Below are positions 56,911 through 64,000 of a DNA stretch of 64,000 nucleotides, piece after piece. Below the pieces are notes generated by a model. That model was not told the origin of the DNA, searched no databases, and saw nothing but the letters and a program-made list of their open reading frames with translations. The translations under genes and the position numbers were made by a program. How positions within the stretch are numbered: the first letter of the stretch is position 1; each line of letters starts with the position of its first letter. This DNA is from Prochlorococcus sp. AG-436-C14 (lineage in GTDB: Bacteria > Cyanobacteriota > Cyanobacteriia > PCC-6307 > Cyanobiaceae): NCBI GenBank assembly GCA_003209755.1, contig QCPD01000002.1, positions 62,001 through 126,000 of the forward strand, in the 5' to 3' direction.

Positions 56911-58455
56911 ATGGAGGACTATTTACAGAAAATACTAAGAGCTCGTGTTTATGACGTTGCTGAAGAAACCCCGCTAGAAAGTGCTAAAAACTTAAGCAAA
57001 AAATTCAAAAATGACATCTGGCTTAAGAGAGAAGACCTTCAACCTGTCTTTTCATTCAAGTTAAGAGGTGCATATAACCGCATGTCTCAGCTAAGCAAGG
57101 AGGAGCTTAATAAAGGGGTAATAGCATCCAGCGCCGGGAACCATGCGCAGGGAGTTGCTTTAAGTGCATCATTTCTGAAATGCAGGGCAATCATTGTGAT
57201 GCCACTGACAACTCCCATAATGAAAGTAAGGGCTGTTGAATCACACAAAGCAGAAGTTGTTCTTTTCGGTGAAACTTATGATGAATGTTACGAAAAAGCA
57301 CTTGAAATATCTAAAAAAGAAAATCTCACTTTCATCCATCCATTTGATGATCCTGAAGTAATAGCTGGACAAGGCACAATAGGACTAGAAATACTTAGAC
57401 AGAGTCATACTCCGCCTGATGCGATTTACATCGCTGTGGGAGGTGGAGGACTTATTGCTGGAGTAAGTTCTTACGTAAAAGCAATTTGGCCTGATACAAA
57501 GATTGTTGGTGTTGAGCCTGAAGATGCCTGCGCAATGACACTTTCATTAAAAGCCAACAAACTTATTGAACTTGAGAGTGTTGGCCTTTTTGCAGACGGT
57601 GTTGCGGTAAGAAAGGTAGGTGAAAAGACGTTCTCTATCTGCAAAAATAATGTAGATGAAATGGTTACGGTAAATACTGATGAAATCTGTGCAGCAATAA
57701 AAGATGTTTTCGAGGATACACGATCAATTCTTGAACCAGCAGGTGCATTATCGATTGCTGGTTTAAAAAAACATGTTTTAAATAATCAGTTAAAAAACAA
57801 CAACCTAGTTGCAATTGCTTGTGGTGCAAATATGAATTTTGAAAGACTGAGATTTGTTGCAGAAAGGGCCGAATTAGGTGAAGAAAAAGAAGCTATGATC
57901 GCAGTCGGAATACCAGAAAAAGCAGGCAGTTTAAAACTTTTATGTGAAACACTTGGATCAAGAAGTTTAACTGAATTTAGTTACAGAATGTCAGAAGGTA
58001 AAACAGCTCAAATTTTTATGGGAGTAGAAGTTTCGAATATAAATGATAGGGAATTATTAATATCTAATATCAAAAAGAAGGGTTTTGATTGTCATGATTT
58101 AAGTAATGATGAATTATCAAAAGTTCATCTCAGACATATGGTTGGTGGCAGGCTACCAAGATTAATCAATCAGATCTCTAAAGGAGAATACAGAGAATTA
58201 CTATATAGATTTGAATTTCCTGAAAGGCCTGGAGCCTTAATGAGATTTGTAAACTCAATGAGACCAGAGTGGTCAATAAGCATTTTCCATTATCGAAACC
58301 ATGGTGCTGATACTGGGAGAATAGTAATAGGGGTGTTAGTAAACGATTACGAAATACCAGCTTGGAATGAATTTGTCCAAAAAATAGGTTACAAAAGTTG
58401 GAAAGAAACCGACAATCCAGCATATAAATTATTTTTAGGTGCAGACTTTCATTAG
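56911..58455 (+). CDS. ilvA: threonine ammonia-lyase (threonine deaminase)
   Basis: Makes 2-oxobutanoate from threonine, the first committed step of isoleucine synthesis. The PLP lysine is Lys50 in PVFSFKLRGAYN. SSAGNHAQGVALSA is the substrate loop and VGGGGLIAGVSSY the phosphate-binding Gly stretch. The C-terminal 180 residues hold two ACT-like regulatory regions (VGIPEKAGSLKLLCETLGSR and RFEFPERPGALMRFVNSM), so isoleucine feedback is expected. 514 aa matches the long biosynthetic form. ScpB follows in the same direction. Confidence 0.97.
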   Translation: MEDYLQKILRARVYDVAEETPLESAKNLSKKFKNDIWLKREDLQPVFSFKLRGAYNRMSQLSKEELNKGVIASSAGNHAQGVALSASFLKCRAIIVMPLTTPIMKVRAVESHKAEVVLFGETYDECYEKALEISKKENLTFIHPFDDPEVIAGQGTIGLEILRQSHTPPDAIYIAVGGGGLIAGVSSYVKAIWPDTKIVGVEPEDACAMTLSLKANKLIELESVGLFADGVAVRKVGEKTFSICKNNVDEMVTVNTDEICAAIKDVFEDTRSILEPAGALSIAGLKKHVLNNQLKNNNLVAIACGANMNFERLRFVAERAELGEEKEAMIAVGIPEKAGSLKLLCETLGSRSLTEFSYRMSEGKTAQIFMGVEVSNINDRELLISNIKKKGFDCHDLSNDELSKVHLRHMVGGRLPRLINQISKGEYRELLYRFEFPERPGALMRFVNSMRPEWSISIFHYRNHGADTGRIVIGVLVNDYEIPAWNEFVQKIGYKSWKETDNPAYKLFLGADFH

Positions 58456-58503
58456 ACAAGGTACTTTTGGATATCTTGAAAAATAATTTTTATTTTCAAA
58501 TCT

Positions 58504-59010
58504 ATGAGTGAGAGCATACAAATTTCATTACCAGCGAAGATTGAGGCAATTCTTTATCTCAAAGGAAGGCCAACATCATCAAAAGAGATGGCTGAATTAC
58601 TAAAAAAAGATATTGTTGAAATCGAAAAAGCACTCTGGGAACTTAAGGCTGGATATGCTCAGCGTGACACTTCTCTAGAAATAAACGAAAACAAAAATTA
58701 CTATAGTTTGGAATTAAGACAAGGACTAGGCGAGTTGGTTCAGGATCTCCTTCCAGCAGATTTATCGATTGCGACACTAAGAACGTTGGCGACTGTTGCA
58801 CTAAAGAAAAAAATACTCCAATCAGAATTGGTTGATCTCAGAGGATCTGGTGCATACGATCACATTAAAGAGCTTGTAGAAAAAAACTTCGTTGAAAGAA
58901 GGCGTCAAAAGGATGGTCGTTCTTTCTGGTTAACTCTCTCAGAAAAATTTCATCAAACATTTTCTGTATTACCTGAACCAAATCAAGCAGAAGACAAAAA
59001 GGCAGCGTAA
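58504..59010 (+). CDS. scpB: segregation and condensation protein B
   Basis: 168 aa, the winged-helix partner of ScpA and SMC in the condensin-like complex that organises the chromosome. N-terminal helix: KIEAILYLKGRPTSSKEMAE. The central YSLELRQGLGELVQDLLP and LATVALKKKILQSELVDLRG are the family core, and the end reads GRSFWLTLSEKFHQTFSVLP. The 48-base gap after ilvA carries an imperfect hairpin (58476-58499) that may end ilvA transcripts. scpA and smc are not in the window. Confidence 0.92.
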   Translation: MSESIQISLPAKIEAILYLKGRPTSSKEMAELLKKDIVEIEKALWELKAGYAQRDTSLEINENKNYYSLELRQGLGELVQDLLPADLSIATLRTLATVALKKKILQSELVDLRGSGAYDHIKELVEKNFVERRRQKDGRSFWLTLSEKFHQTFSVLPEPNQAEDKKAA

Positions 59011-59034
59011 TATAGTACAAAAAATTAAAGGCTA

Positions 59035-59334
59035 ATGGGCTACGAAATTATTCCAACAATTTTGCTTGTACTTTTAAAAACACTTGGTATTTATTCAACA
59101 ATATTGATCATTAGGGTTTTGCTGACCTGGTTCCCAAATCTTGATATGAGTAACCCCATACTTGTAAATTTATGTGCTATTACAGATCCATACCTAAATT
59201 TTTTTAGAGGAATTATACCTCCATTAGGAGGCTTAGATTTATCTCCTATTTTAGCTTTTGTAGTTATTAGAGTTATTCAAGGAATACTTGGAAATGCAGC
59301 TTCACTAGCGATGGGAGGATTTCAAATGTATTAA
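59035..59334 (+). CDS. YggT family membrane protein
   Basis: 99 aa with two hydrophobic segments (about 5-28 and 60-85). The YggT signature FPNLDMSNPILVNLCAITDPYLNFFRGIIPP (split here for length: WFPNLDMSNP and TDPYLNFFRGIIPPLGGLDL) is intact. In chloroplasts and cyanobacteria related proteins (CCB3) help cytochrome b6 maturation and nucleoid distribution; the exact role here is not established. It lies 24 bases after scpB on the same strand, and convergent with the MazG-like gene. Confidence 0.85.
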   Translation: MGYEIIPTILLVLLKTLGIYSTILIIRVLLTWFPNLDMSNPILVNLCAITDPYLNFFRGIIPPLGGLDLSPILAFVVIRVIQGILGNAASLAMGGFQMY

Positions 59335-59344
59335 TAATTGAAAA

Positions 59345-59674
59345 TCAACGATTATCACCACTACCCTGGATTTTTCCTCGAGATTTTCGGCTCTTCAGCT
59401 TTTGTAAGTTTGCTTTAGCGACCTCTTCCAATTCAAATCCTAGTTCGCTAGAAAGTTGTGATATGTACCAAAGAACATCACCTAGTTCAAATTTAATTGC
59501 ATCCTTACTATCTTTATCAAATACGCCCTTTTTATCTCTTAGAATTTTCTTTACTTTGTCAGCAACCTCCCCTGCTTCGCCAACAAGACCTAATGTTGGA
59601 TAAATAGCATTGCTTCCAACTTCAGGATATAGAGCTGTCTTACGTGATTCTCTTTGATAATCATTTAATTCCAT
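59345..59674 (-). CDS. MazG-like nucleotide pyrophosphohydrolase
   Basis: About 109 aa from Met14 of the longer frame (MELNDYQRES...), which I chose because the preceding 13 residues look like a chance extension to 59713. MazG motifs: GLVGEAGEVADKVKKILRDK (with the EAGE metal-binding Glu pair) and FELGDVLWYISQLSSELG (ExxD second pair). Such enzymes hydrolyse NTPs or dNTPs to monophosphates, protecting against damaged nucleotides. It is a stand-alone gene diverging from pyk. Confidence 0.83.
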   Translation of the reverse strand: MELNDYQRESRKTALYPEVGSNAIYPTLGLVGEAGEVADKVKKILRDKKGVFDKDSKDAIKFELGDVLWYISQLSSELGFELEEVAKANLQKLKSRKSRGKIQGSGDNR

Positions 59675-59751
59675 GTTTATTTTCTTAAAAAGCAAAGTTG
59701 GCAAATAAAACACAATCAGATGTTAGTTTTTTGTTATCACAAGTCACATAA

Positions 59752-61209
59752 ATGACAATACTCGACCTTGCTAGAAGGACCAAAATCGTAGCAACAATAG
59801 GACCCGCAACTGAAAGTGCGAGTCAAATAACAAAGTTAGTAAAAGCTGGAGCAACTACTTTCCGTCTAAATTTTAGTCATGGAGACCATGATGAACATGC
59901 TCAAAGAATAAAAACAATTAGACAAGTTTCCGATAATTTAGGGATTCACATAGGAATACTTCAAGATCTTCAGGGTCCTAAAATTAGACTTGGCAGATTT
60001 AAAAATGGTCCTGTCAATGTTAAAAATGGCGATAAATTTATTCTTACATCAAAAAATATTGACTGTAATAAGGATCAGGCAAATGTGACTTATGAGAAAC
60101 TAGCTGAAGAAGTAACTGTTGGGAATCGGATTCTGTTGGACGATGGAAGGGTAGAAATGAAAGTTGAAGAGGTTGATCTACAAGAACAAAGATTAATTTG
60201 TTCAATAACTGTAGGGGGAGTACTTTCTAACAATAAAGGGGTGAATTTCCCTGATGTTCAGTTGTCTATCAGGGCCTTAACAGAAAAAGATAAAGAAGAT
60301 TTATCATTTGGCTTAAAACAAGGTGTTGATTGGGTAGCACTTAGTTTTGTAAGAAATCCATCAGATCTAATAGAAATAAAAGATCTAATTAGAAATCATG
60401 GGTTTGATACTCCAGTGGTTGCCAAAATAGAAAAATTTGAAGCAATTGATCAAATTGACGCTGTTTTAAAACTTTGTGATGGAGTAATGGTGGCTAGAGG
60501 TGATCTGGGTGTAGAGATGCCAGCTGAGGAAGTTCCATTGTTACAAAAACAACTAATTAAAAAAGCTAACAGCCTTGGTATACCAATAATTACAGCGACA
60601 CAAATGCTTGATTCAATGGCCTCAAGCCCAAGACCTACAAGAGCCGAGGTAAGTGATGTAGCAAATGCAATACTTGATGGTACTGATGCTGTAATGCTTT
60701 CAAATGAAACCGCCGTAGGCGATTATCCAATTGAGGCAGTAGCAACTATGGCCACTATTGCGAAAAGGATCGAAAGAGATTATCCACAAAAGGCTTTGGA
60801 AAGTCATCTTCCAAGTACTATTCCAAATGCAATTAGCGCAGCAGTAAGTAGTATTGCTAGACAGATAAACGCAGCGGCGATAATTCCTCTAACTAAGAGC
60901 GGTGCTACAGCGAAAAATGTCAGTAAATTTAGACCTGCTACTCCCGTATTAGCAGTAACAAATGAAAAGACTGTTGCAAGCACACTGCAGCTTGTATGGG
61001 GAGTTACACCTCTTCTGATAGAAAATCAAACAAGCACATCAAAAACATTTGATGATGCTATGGCTATGGCAAAAAAAATGAATATTCTAAAACAAGGTGA
61101 TCTGGTAGTTGAAACAGCAGGAACCTTGTCAGGTGTAAGTGGATCAACAGACTTAGTAAAAGTTGGCATAGTTAGTTCAGAAAATGAGAAGGAATCTCTA
61201 TTTATCTAA
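59752..61209 (+). CDS. pyk: pyruvate kinase
   Basis: 485 aa. Glycolytic enzyme making ATP and pyruvate. Motifs: RRTKIVATIGPATESASQI start, FRLNFSHGDHDEH, DLQGPKIRLGRF, MVARGDLGVEMPAEEVPLLQ, ITATQMLDSMASSPRPTRAE (active-site Thr and cation sites) and NAILDGTDAVMLSNETAVGDYP. A C-terminal regulatory domain is present (PLTKSGATAKNVSKFRPATP). The downstream permease gene begins 5 bases after the stop, so they are co-transcribed. Confidence 0.97.
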   Translation: MTILDLARRTKIVATIGPATESASQITKLVKAGATTFRLNFSHGDHDEHAQRIKTIRQVSDNLGIHIGILQDLQGPKIRLGRFKNGPVNVKNGDKFILTSKNIDCNKDQANVTYEKLAEEVTVGNRILLDDGRVEMKVEEVDLQEQRLICSITVGGVLSNNKGVNFPDVQLSIRALTEKDKEDLSFGLKQGVDWVALSFVRNPSDLIEIKDLIRNHGFDTPVVAKIEKFEAIDQIDAVLKLCDGVMVARGDLGVEMPAEEVPLLQKQLIKKANSLGIPIITATQMLDSMASSPRPTRAEVSDVANAILDGTDAVMLSNETAVGDYPIEAVATMATIAKRIERDYPQKALESHLPSTIPNAISAAVSSIARQINAAAIIPLTKSGATAKNVSKFRPATPVLAVTNEKTVASTLQLVWGVTPLLIENQTSTSKTFDDAMAMAKKMNILKQGDLVVETAGTLSGVSGSTDLVKVGIVSSENEKESLFI

Positions 61210-61214
61210 AAAAT

Positions 61215-62444
61215 ATGAAAAGAAAACTCCCGCTTGCTGAAACCTCGGGAATGGCAATAAAGAATCTTAAATCTAATAAATTTAGAAGCTTATTAACAAT
61301 GCTAGGAATAGTTATCGGGAATGCATCTGTCATAACACTTGTAGGCGTGGGCAGAGGAGCACAAAATCTTGCGGAGAACCAATTGAGCAATCTAGGTGCA
61401 AATGTTTTATTTGTTGTTCCTGGGAATAATGACACAAGAAGAAGAGGAGTTGCTTTTCCAAAGAACCTTGTTCTTAAAGATGCAAAAGCGATAGAAGAAC
61501 AAGTTCCAACTGTTAAAAGAGTAGCTCCACAAATCTCATCAAGTGAAGTCATTCAAGCTGGCTCTAAAAGTACTAGTAGTTCTATCTCAGGAGTTACAAG
61601 TGATTTCCTAGTTGTAAGAAGCTTTGAGATTGCAAAAGGTCGTTTTATCAATGATCAAGATACTAAAGGGGCTAAGAATGTAGTAGTTATTGGCCCCGAT
61701 CTTGAAGAGAAGCTCTTCAAAGGAAGAGAAGGTTTGGGAGAGAGGATAAGAATAAAAGATCAATCTTTTGAAATAGTTGGAGTGATGAAGCCTAAAGGTG
61801 CTGTATTTGGAAACAATCAAGACGAAAACGCATACATTCCACTATCCACAATGGTCAGTAGAATTACTGGTAAAGATCCAACATATGGAATAAGTTTAAG
61901 TTTCATAAGTGTTGAAGCAATAAATGAAAAATCAACCAAAGCTGCAAAATTTCAAATAACAAACTTATTAAGACAAAGACATAAAATAATTCGAGATGAT
62001 GACTTTGCTGTTAGGTCTCAGAAAGATGCTTTGCAAATAGTATCAACGATTACGGGCGGTTTAACATTAATGCTAGCTGCGATAGGAGGTATATCATTAT
62101 TAGTAGGTGGAATAGGTATTATGAATATTATGTTGGTATCAGTTAGCGAACGAACTGAAGAAATAGGACTTAGGAAAGCCTTAGGAGCAAGGAGACTTGA
62201 TATATCAACACAATTCCTAATTGAATCATTAATTTTGTCTAGTTTAGGTGGTATTGCGGGAACCGGTTTAGGACTAACAACGGTAAAAGCTGTAGCATTG
62301 TTAACACCTCTACCTGCCACAATTGGTTTTGGAACAGTCTTTATAACTGTTGTAATTTCGGGTACAATAGGTTTAACTTTTGGTGTATTACCAGCAAAAA
62401 GAGCAGCTAAACTAGATCCTATTTCTGCACTAAGAAGTTTATAA
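61215..62444 (+). CDS. ABC transporter permease of MacB/DevC type
   Basis: 409 aa with four membrane helices: one near residue 30 (LLTMLGIVIGNASVITLVGV), then a large periplasmic MacB-type domain (about 50-260, NLGANVLFVVPGNNDTRR, ARVAPQI), and three C-terminal helices with the FtsX core (GGISLLVGGIGIMNIMLVSV, SERTEEIGLRKALGARRLDI, LIESLILSSLGGIAGTGLGL). These MacB-fold permeases export lipids or other compounds or act in mechanotransmission. No ATP-binding partner is adjacent; a stand-alone permease after pyk is an unusual neighbour. A terminator follows. Confidence 0.88.
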   Translation: MKRKLPLAETSGMAIKNLKSNKFRSLLTMLGIVIGNASVITLVGVGRGAQNLAENQLSNLGANVLFVVPGNNDTRRRGVAFPKNLVLKDAKAIEEQVPTVKRVAPQISSSEVIQAGSKSTSSSISGVTSDFLVVRSFEIAKGRFINDQDTKGAKNVVVIGPDLEEKLFKGREGLGERIRIKDQSFEIVGVMKPKGAVFGNNQDENAYIPLSTMVSRITGKDPTYGISLSFISVEAINEKSTKAAKFQITNLLRQRHKIIRDDDFAVRSQKDALQIVSTITGGLTLMLAAIGGISLLVGGIGIMNIMLVSVSERTEEIGLRKALGARRLDISTQFLIESLILSSLGGIAGTGLGLTTVKAVALLTPLPATIGFGTVFITVVISGTIGLTFGVLPAKRAAKLDPISALRSL

Positions 62445-62469
62445 AAAATATTATTTAAATAAAAATATT

Positions 62470-62500
62470 AAACTATTAATTATATTTAATTAATAGTTTT
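62470..62500 (+). terminator. rho-independent terminator after the ABC permease
   Basis: A 13-bp perfect stem (62470-62482 with 62487-62499) closes on TATT and ends in four T. The stem is A+T-rich, so it is somewhat weak, but it is well placed 25 bases after the permease stop. Confidence 0.65.
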
Positions 62501-62519
62501 CTGAACTATTTCTGAACTA
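62501..62519. repeat. tandem CTGAACTA direct repeat upstream of ftsH
   Basis: CTGAACTA occurs at 62501-62508 and 62512-62519, an 11-base period, in the 152-base region before ftsH. The spacing places both copies on the same DNA face, as seen for paired regulator sites. No regulator is known to me for this sequence. Confidence 0.35.
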
Positions 62520-62596
62520 ATTTTAAAAACTGTTTGGAAGCATCCAACAGAAAAGGGCATTTCACCATTAGAATCATTCGAAAGTTTTAAAGATTT

Positions 62597-64000
62597 ATGG
62601 ATAAAAAATGGAAAGTAATAGCTCTCTGGGTGCTCCCAATAACAATAGTGATTCTAATTACTTGGCAAATTCTCGGGTCATCAACCAATACTCAAGTCAC
62701 CCAATCAACGGCATCTAATGCATCAAGAAATACACCCGTTGCAAAAATCAGCTATGGAAGATTTCTTGATTATGTAAAAGCAGGAAGAGTTACTTCTGTT
62801 GATATATATGAAGGAGGAAGAAATGCAATCGTCGAATCATTTGATCCTGAAATTAATAACAGAGTTCAACGGTTAAGAGTTGATTTACCAGGATTAGCAC
62901 CTGAATTAGTTTCATCACTAAAAGAAGAGGGAATAAGCTTTGACATTCATCCACCTAAAACAGCTCCAGCAGGTATAGGAATTCTTGGCAATCTACTTTT
63001 CCCACTTATTCTAATAGGGGGATTGATTCTTCTTTCAAGAAGATCAAATTCAATGCCAGGTGGCCCAGGGCAAGCTATGCAATTTGGTAAAACAAAGGCA
63101 CGATTCGCAATGGAAGCTGAAACTGGTGTCAAATTCGATGATGTAGCAGGAGTCAATGAAGCCAAACAAGATTTAGAGGAGGTAGTAACTTTCCTTAAGC
63201 AACCGGAAAGATTTACATCTGTTGGAGCACAAATTCCAAGAGGTGTTTTGCTTGTAGGACCTCCAGGAACTGGTAAAACACTTTTAGCCAAGGCAATTGC
63301 TGGAGAAGCAGGTGTACCTTTCTTCTCTCTTTCGGGTTCAGAATTTGTAGAAATGTTTGTAGGTGTAGGAGCTAGTCGTGTCAGAGATTTGTTTAAAAGA
63401 GCTAAAGAAAACAGTCCATGCTTGATTTTTATAGATGAAATTGATGCAGTGGGAAGACAGAGAGGTGCAGGTATTGGGGGAGGAAATGATGAAAGAGAAC
63501 AAACACTCAATCAACTTCTGACAGAGATGGATGGATTTGAGGGTAATAGTGGCATTATCATCATTGCAGCAACAAATAGACCAGATGTACTTGATTCAGC
63601 ATTGATGAGGCCAGGTAGATTTGATAGACAAGTAACTGTAGATGCTCCTGATATAACAGGAAGATTATCTATTCTTAAAGTTCACTCCAGAAATAAAAAA
63701 TTAGAAAAGGACTTAACTTTAGAAAGTATCGCCAGAAGAACACCTGGTTTTACAGGAGCAGACCTTGCCAATTTACTTAACGAAGCTGCCATTCTAACTG
63801 CTCGGAGAAGAAAGGATCACATAGGTCTTTCTGAAGTAGATGATGCTGTTGATCGCATTATCGCAGGAATGGAAGGTCAACCGTTAGTTGATGGAAGAAG
63901 TAAGCGACTAATTGCTTATCATGAAGTTGGACATGCATTAATAGGATCCCTAGTAAAAGATCATGACCCAGTTCAAAAAGTTACTGTTATTCCTAGAGGT
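62597..64000 (+). CDS. ftsH: ATP-dependent zinc metalloprotease FtsH (partial, 3' end beyond window)
   Basis: The first 468 residues, cut by the window edge. Two N-terminal membrane helices (about 5-24 and 125-148) flank a periplasmic domain. The AAA module has Walker A GPPGTGKT (221-228), Walker B FIDEID (Asp280/Glu281) and the second-region [17 protein letters not shown]. The protease motif HEVGH is at 442-446. Cyanobacterial FtsH enzymes degrade damaged photosystem II D1 protein; the paralogue here cannot be placed exactly. The start [15 protein letters not shown] follows the tandem repeat and terminator region. About 150-170 residues should lie past the window. Confidence 0.95.
   Translation, partial: MDKKWKVIALWVLPITIVILITWQILGSSTNTQVTQSTASNASRNTPVAKISYGRFLDYVKAGRVTSVDIYEGGRNAIVESFDPEINNRVQRLRVDLPGLAPELVSSLKEEGISFDIHPPKTAPAGIGILGNLLFPLILIGGLILLSRRSNSMPGGPGQAMQFGKTKARFAMEAETGVKFDDVAGVNEAKQDLEEVVTFLKQPERFTSVGAQIPRGVLLVGPPGTGKTLLAKAIAGEAGVPFFSLSGSEFVEMFVGVGASRVRDLFKRAKENSPCLIFIDEIDAVGRQRGAGIGGGNDEREQTLNQLLTEMDGFEGNSGIIIIAATNRPDVLDSALMRPGRFDRQVTVDAPDITGRLSILKVHSRNKKLEKDLTLESIARRTPGFTGADLANLLNEAAILTARRRKDHIGLSEVDDAVDRIIAGMEGQPLVDGRSKRLIAYHEVGHALIGSLVKDHDPVQKVTVIPRG

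Noticed and set aside
61202..61552. Antisense frame opposite the MacB-like permease
   Set aside because: Fully contained in a well-supported gene and with no family features.
62947..63510. Long antisense open frame (187 codons) opposite ftsH
   Set aside because: It lies entirely inside the ftsH coding region, and its protein is low-complexity (Pro/Ser/Leu) from reverse reading of AAA codons. It is a shadow frame.
1..64000. CRISPR array, insertion sequence, prophage or integrase
   Set aside because: No regularly spaced repeats, transposase or integrase motifs, or tail/capsid genes were seen on either strand. tRNA-Ser at 48.6 kb has no duplicated attachment copy that I could find nearby.

Overview
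The window looks like chromosomal DNA from a marine picocyanobacterium, most likely a low-GC Prochlorococcus. The sequence is strongly A+T-rich and tightly packed. It carries a photosystem I subunit (PsaK), a protein of the CCB2/CCB4 cytochrome b6f maturation family, HemJ, cobaltochelatase CobN and other cobalamin-linked genes, and many short lineage-type proteins (DUF1995, DUF2499, DUF3110, DUF3593). No ribosomal RNA operon, phage, insertion sequence or CRISPR array is visible. I cannot name the clade from this window alone.

Layout. Positions 1-3780 form a very A+T-rich, gene-poor stretch with only a few micro-ORFs (a 51-aa helical peptide, a 62-aa membrane peptide, a 36-aa CxCxxC peptide, a 76-aa membrane peptide and a 61-aa peptide). 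From 3.9 to 12.4 kb are trmL-cobU, a CCB-type membrane protein facing an lptC-like lipoprotein gene and metG, an RNB exoribonuclease, rpsR-rpmG, and pheT. From 12.4 to 16.1 kb is a second looser area with small ORFs, a protein combining an RHH-like N-terminus with a C-terminal J-domain, and an Ap4A phosphorylase. From 16 to 25.7 kb lie metH, ilvE, cobN, a PHP phosphoesterase and hemJ. From 25.8 to 32.7 kb are uvrC, a flavin reductase, coaD, a PBP4-type dacB, DUF1995, a cysteine desulfurase and dapF. From 32.8 to 41.3 kb are leuS, pgi, purN, argC, ribBA and a cyclophilin. From 41.4 to 45.7 kb a minus-strand run holds murQ, DUF3110, a CbpA-like dnaJ and a divergent dnaK. From 45.8 to 48.5 kb is the phosphate transporter core pstC-pstA-pstB, followed by tRNA-Ser(GGA) on the other strand. 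From 48.9 to 54.8 kb are an inositol-monophosphatase-family gene, hisZ, htpG, rpmB, a Tat-type peroxiredoxin coupled to DUF2499 and DUF3593, and psaK. From 54.9 kb to the end are dxs, ilvA, scpB, yggT, a MazG-like gene, pyk, an ABC permease and the first 468 codons of ftsH.

How the genes fit together. Most are housekeeping genes: five translation-related genes and three aminoacyl-tRNA synthetases, amino acid synthesis (ilvA, ilvE, argC, dapF, metH, hisZ), cofactors (cobU, cobN, coaD, ribBA, dxs, hemJ), the cell envelope (dacB, murQ, lptC) and proteostasis (dnaK/dnaJ, htpG, ftsH, cyclophilin). CobU and CobN make cobalamin, which MetH uses. Convergent neighbours often overlap or lie within a few bases, typical of streamlined genomes. 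I did not find a clearly new multi-gene system. The best candidates for a second look are the coupled peroxiredoxin-DUF2499-DUF3593 cluster, the RHH-like/J-domain protein, the long C-terminal extension of RibBA, and the micro-ORF-rich region at the left edge.
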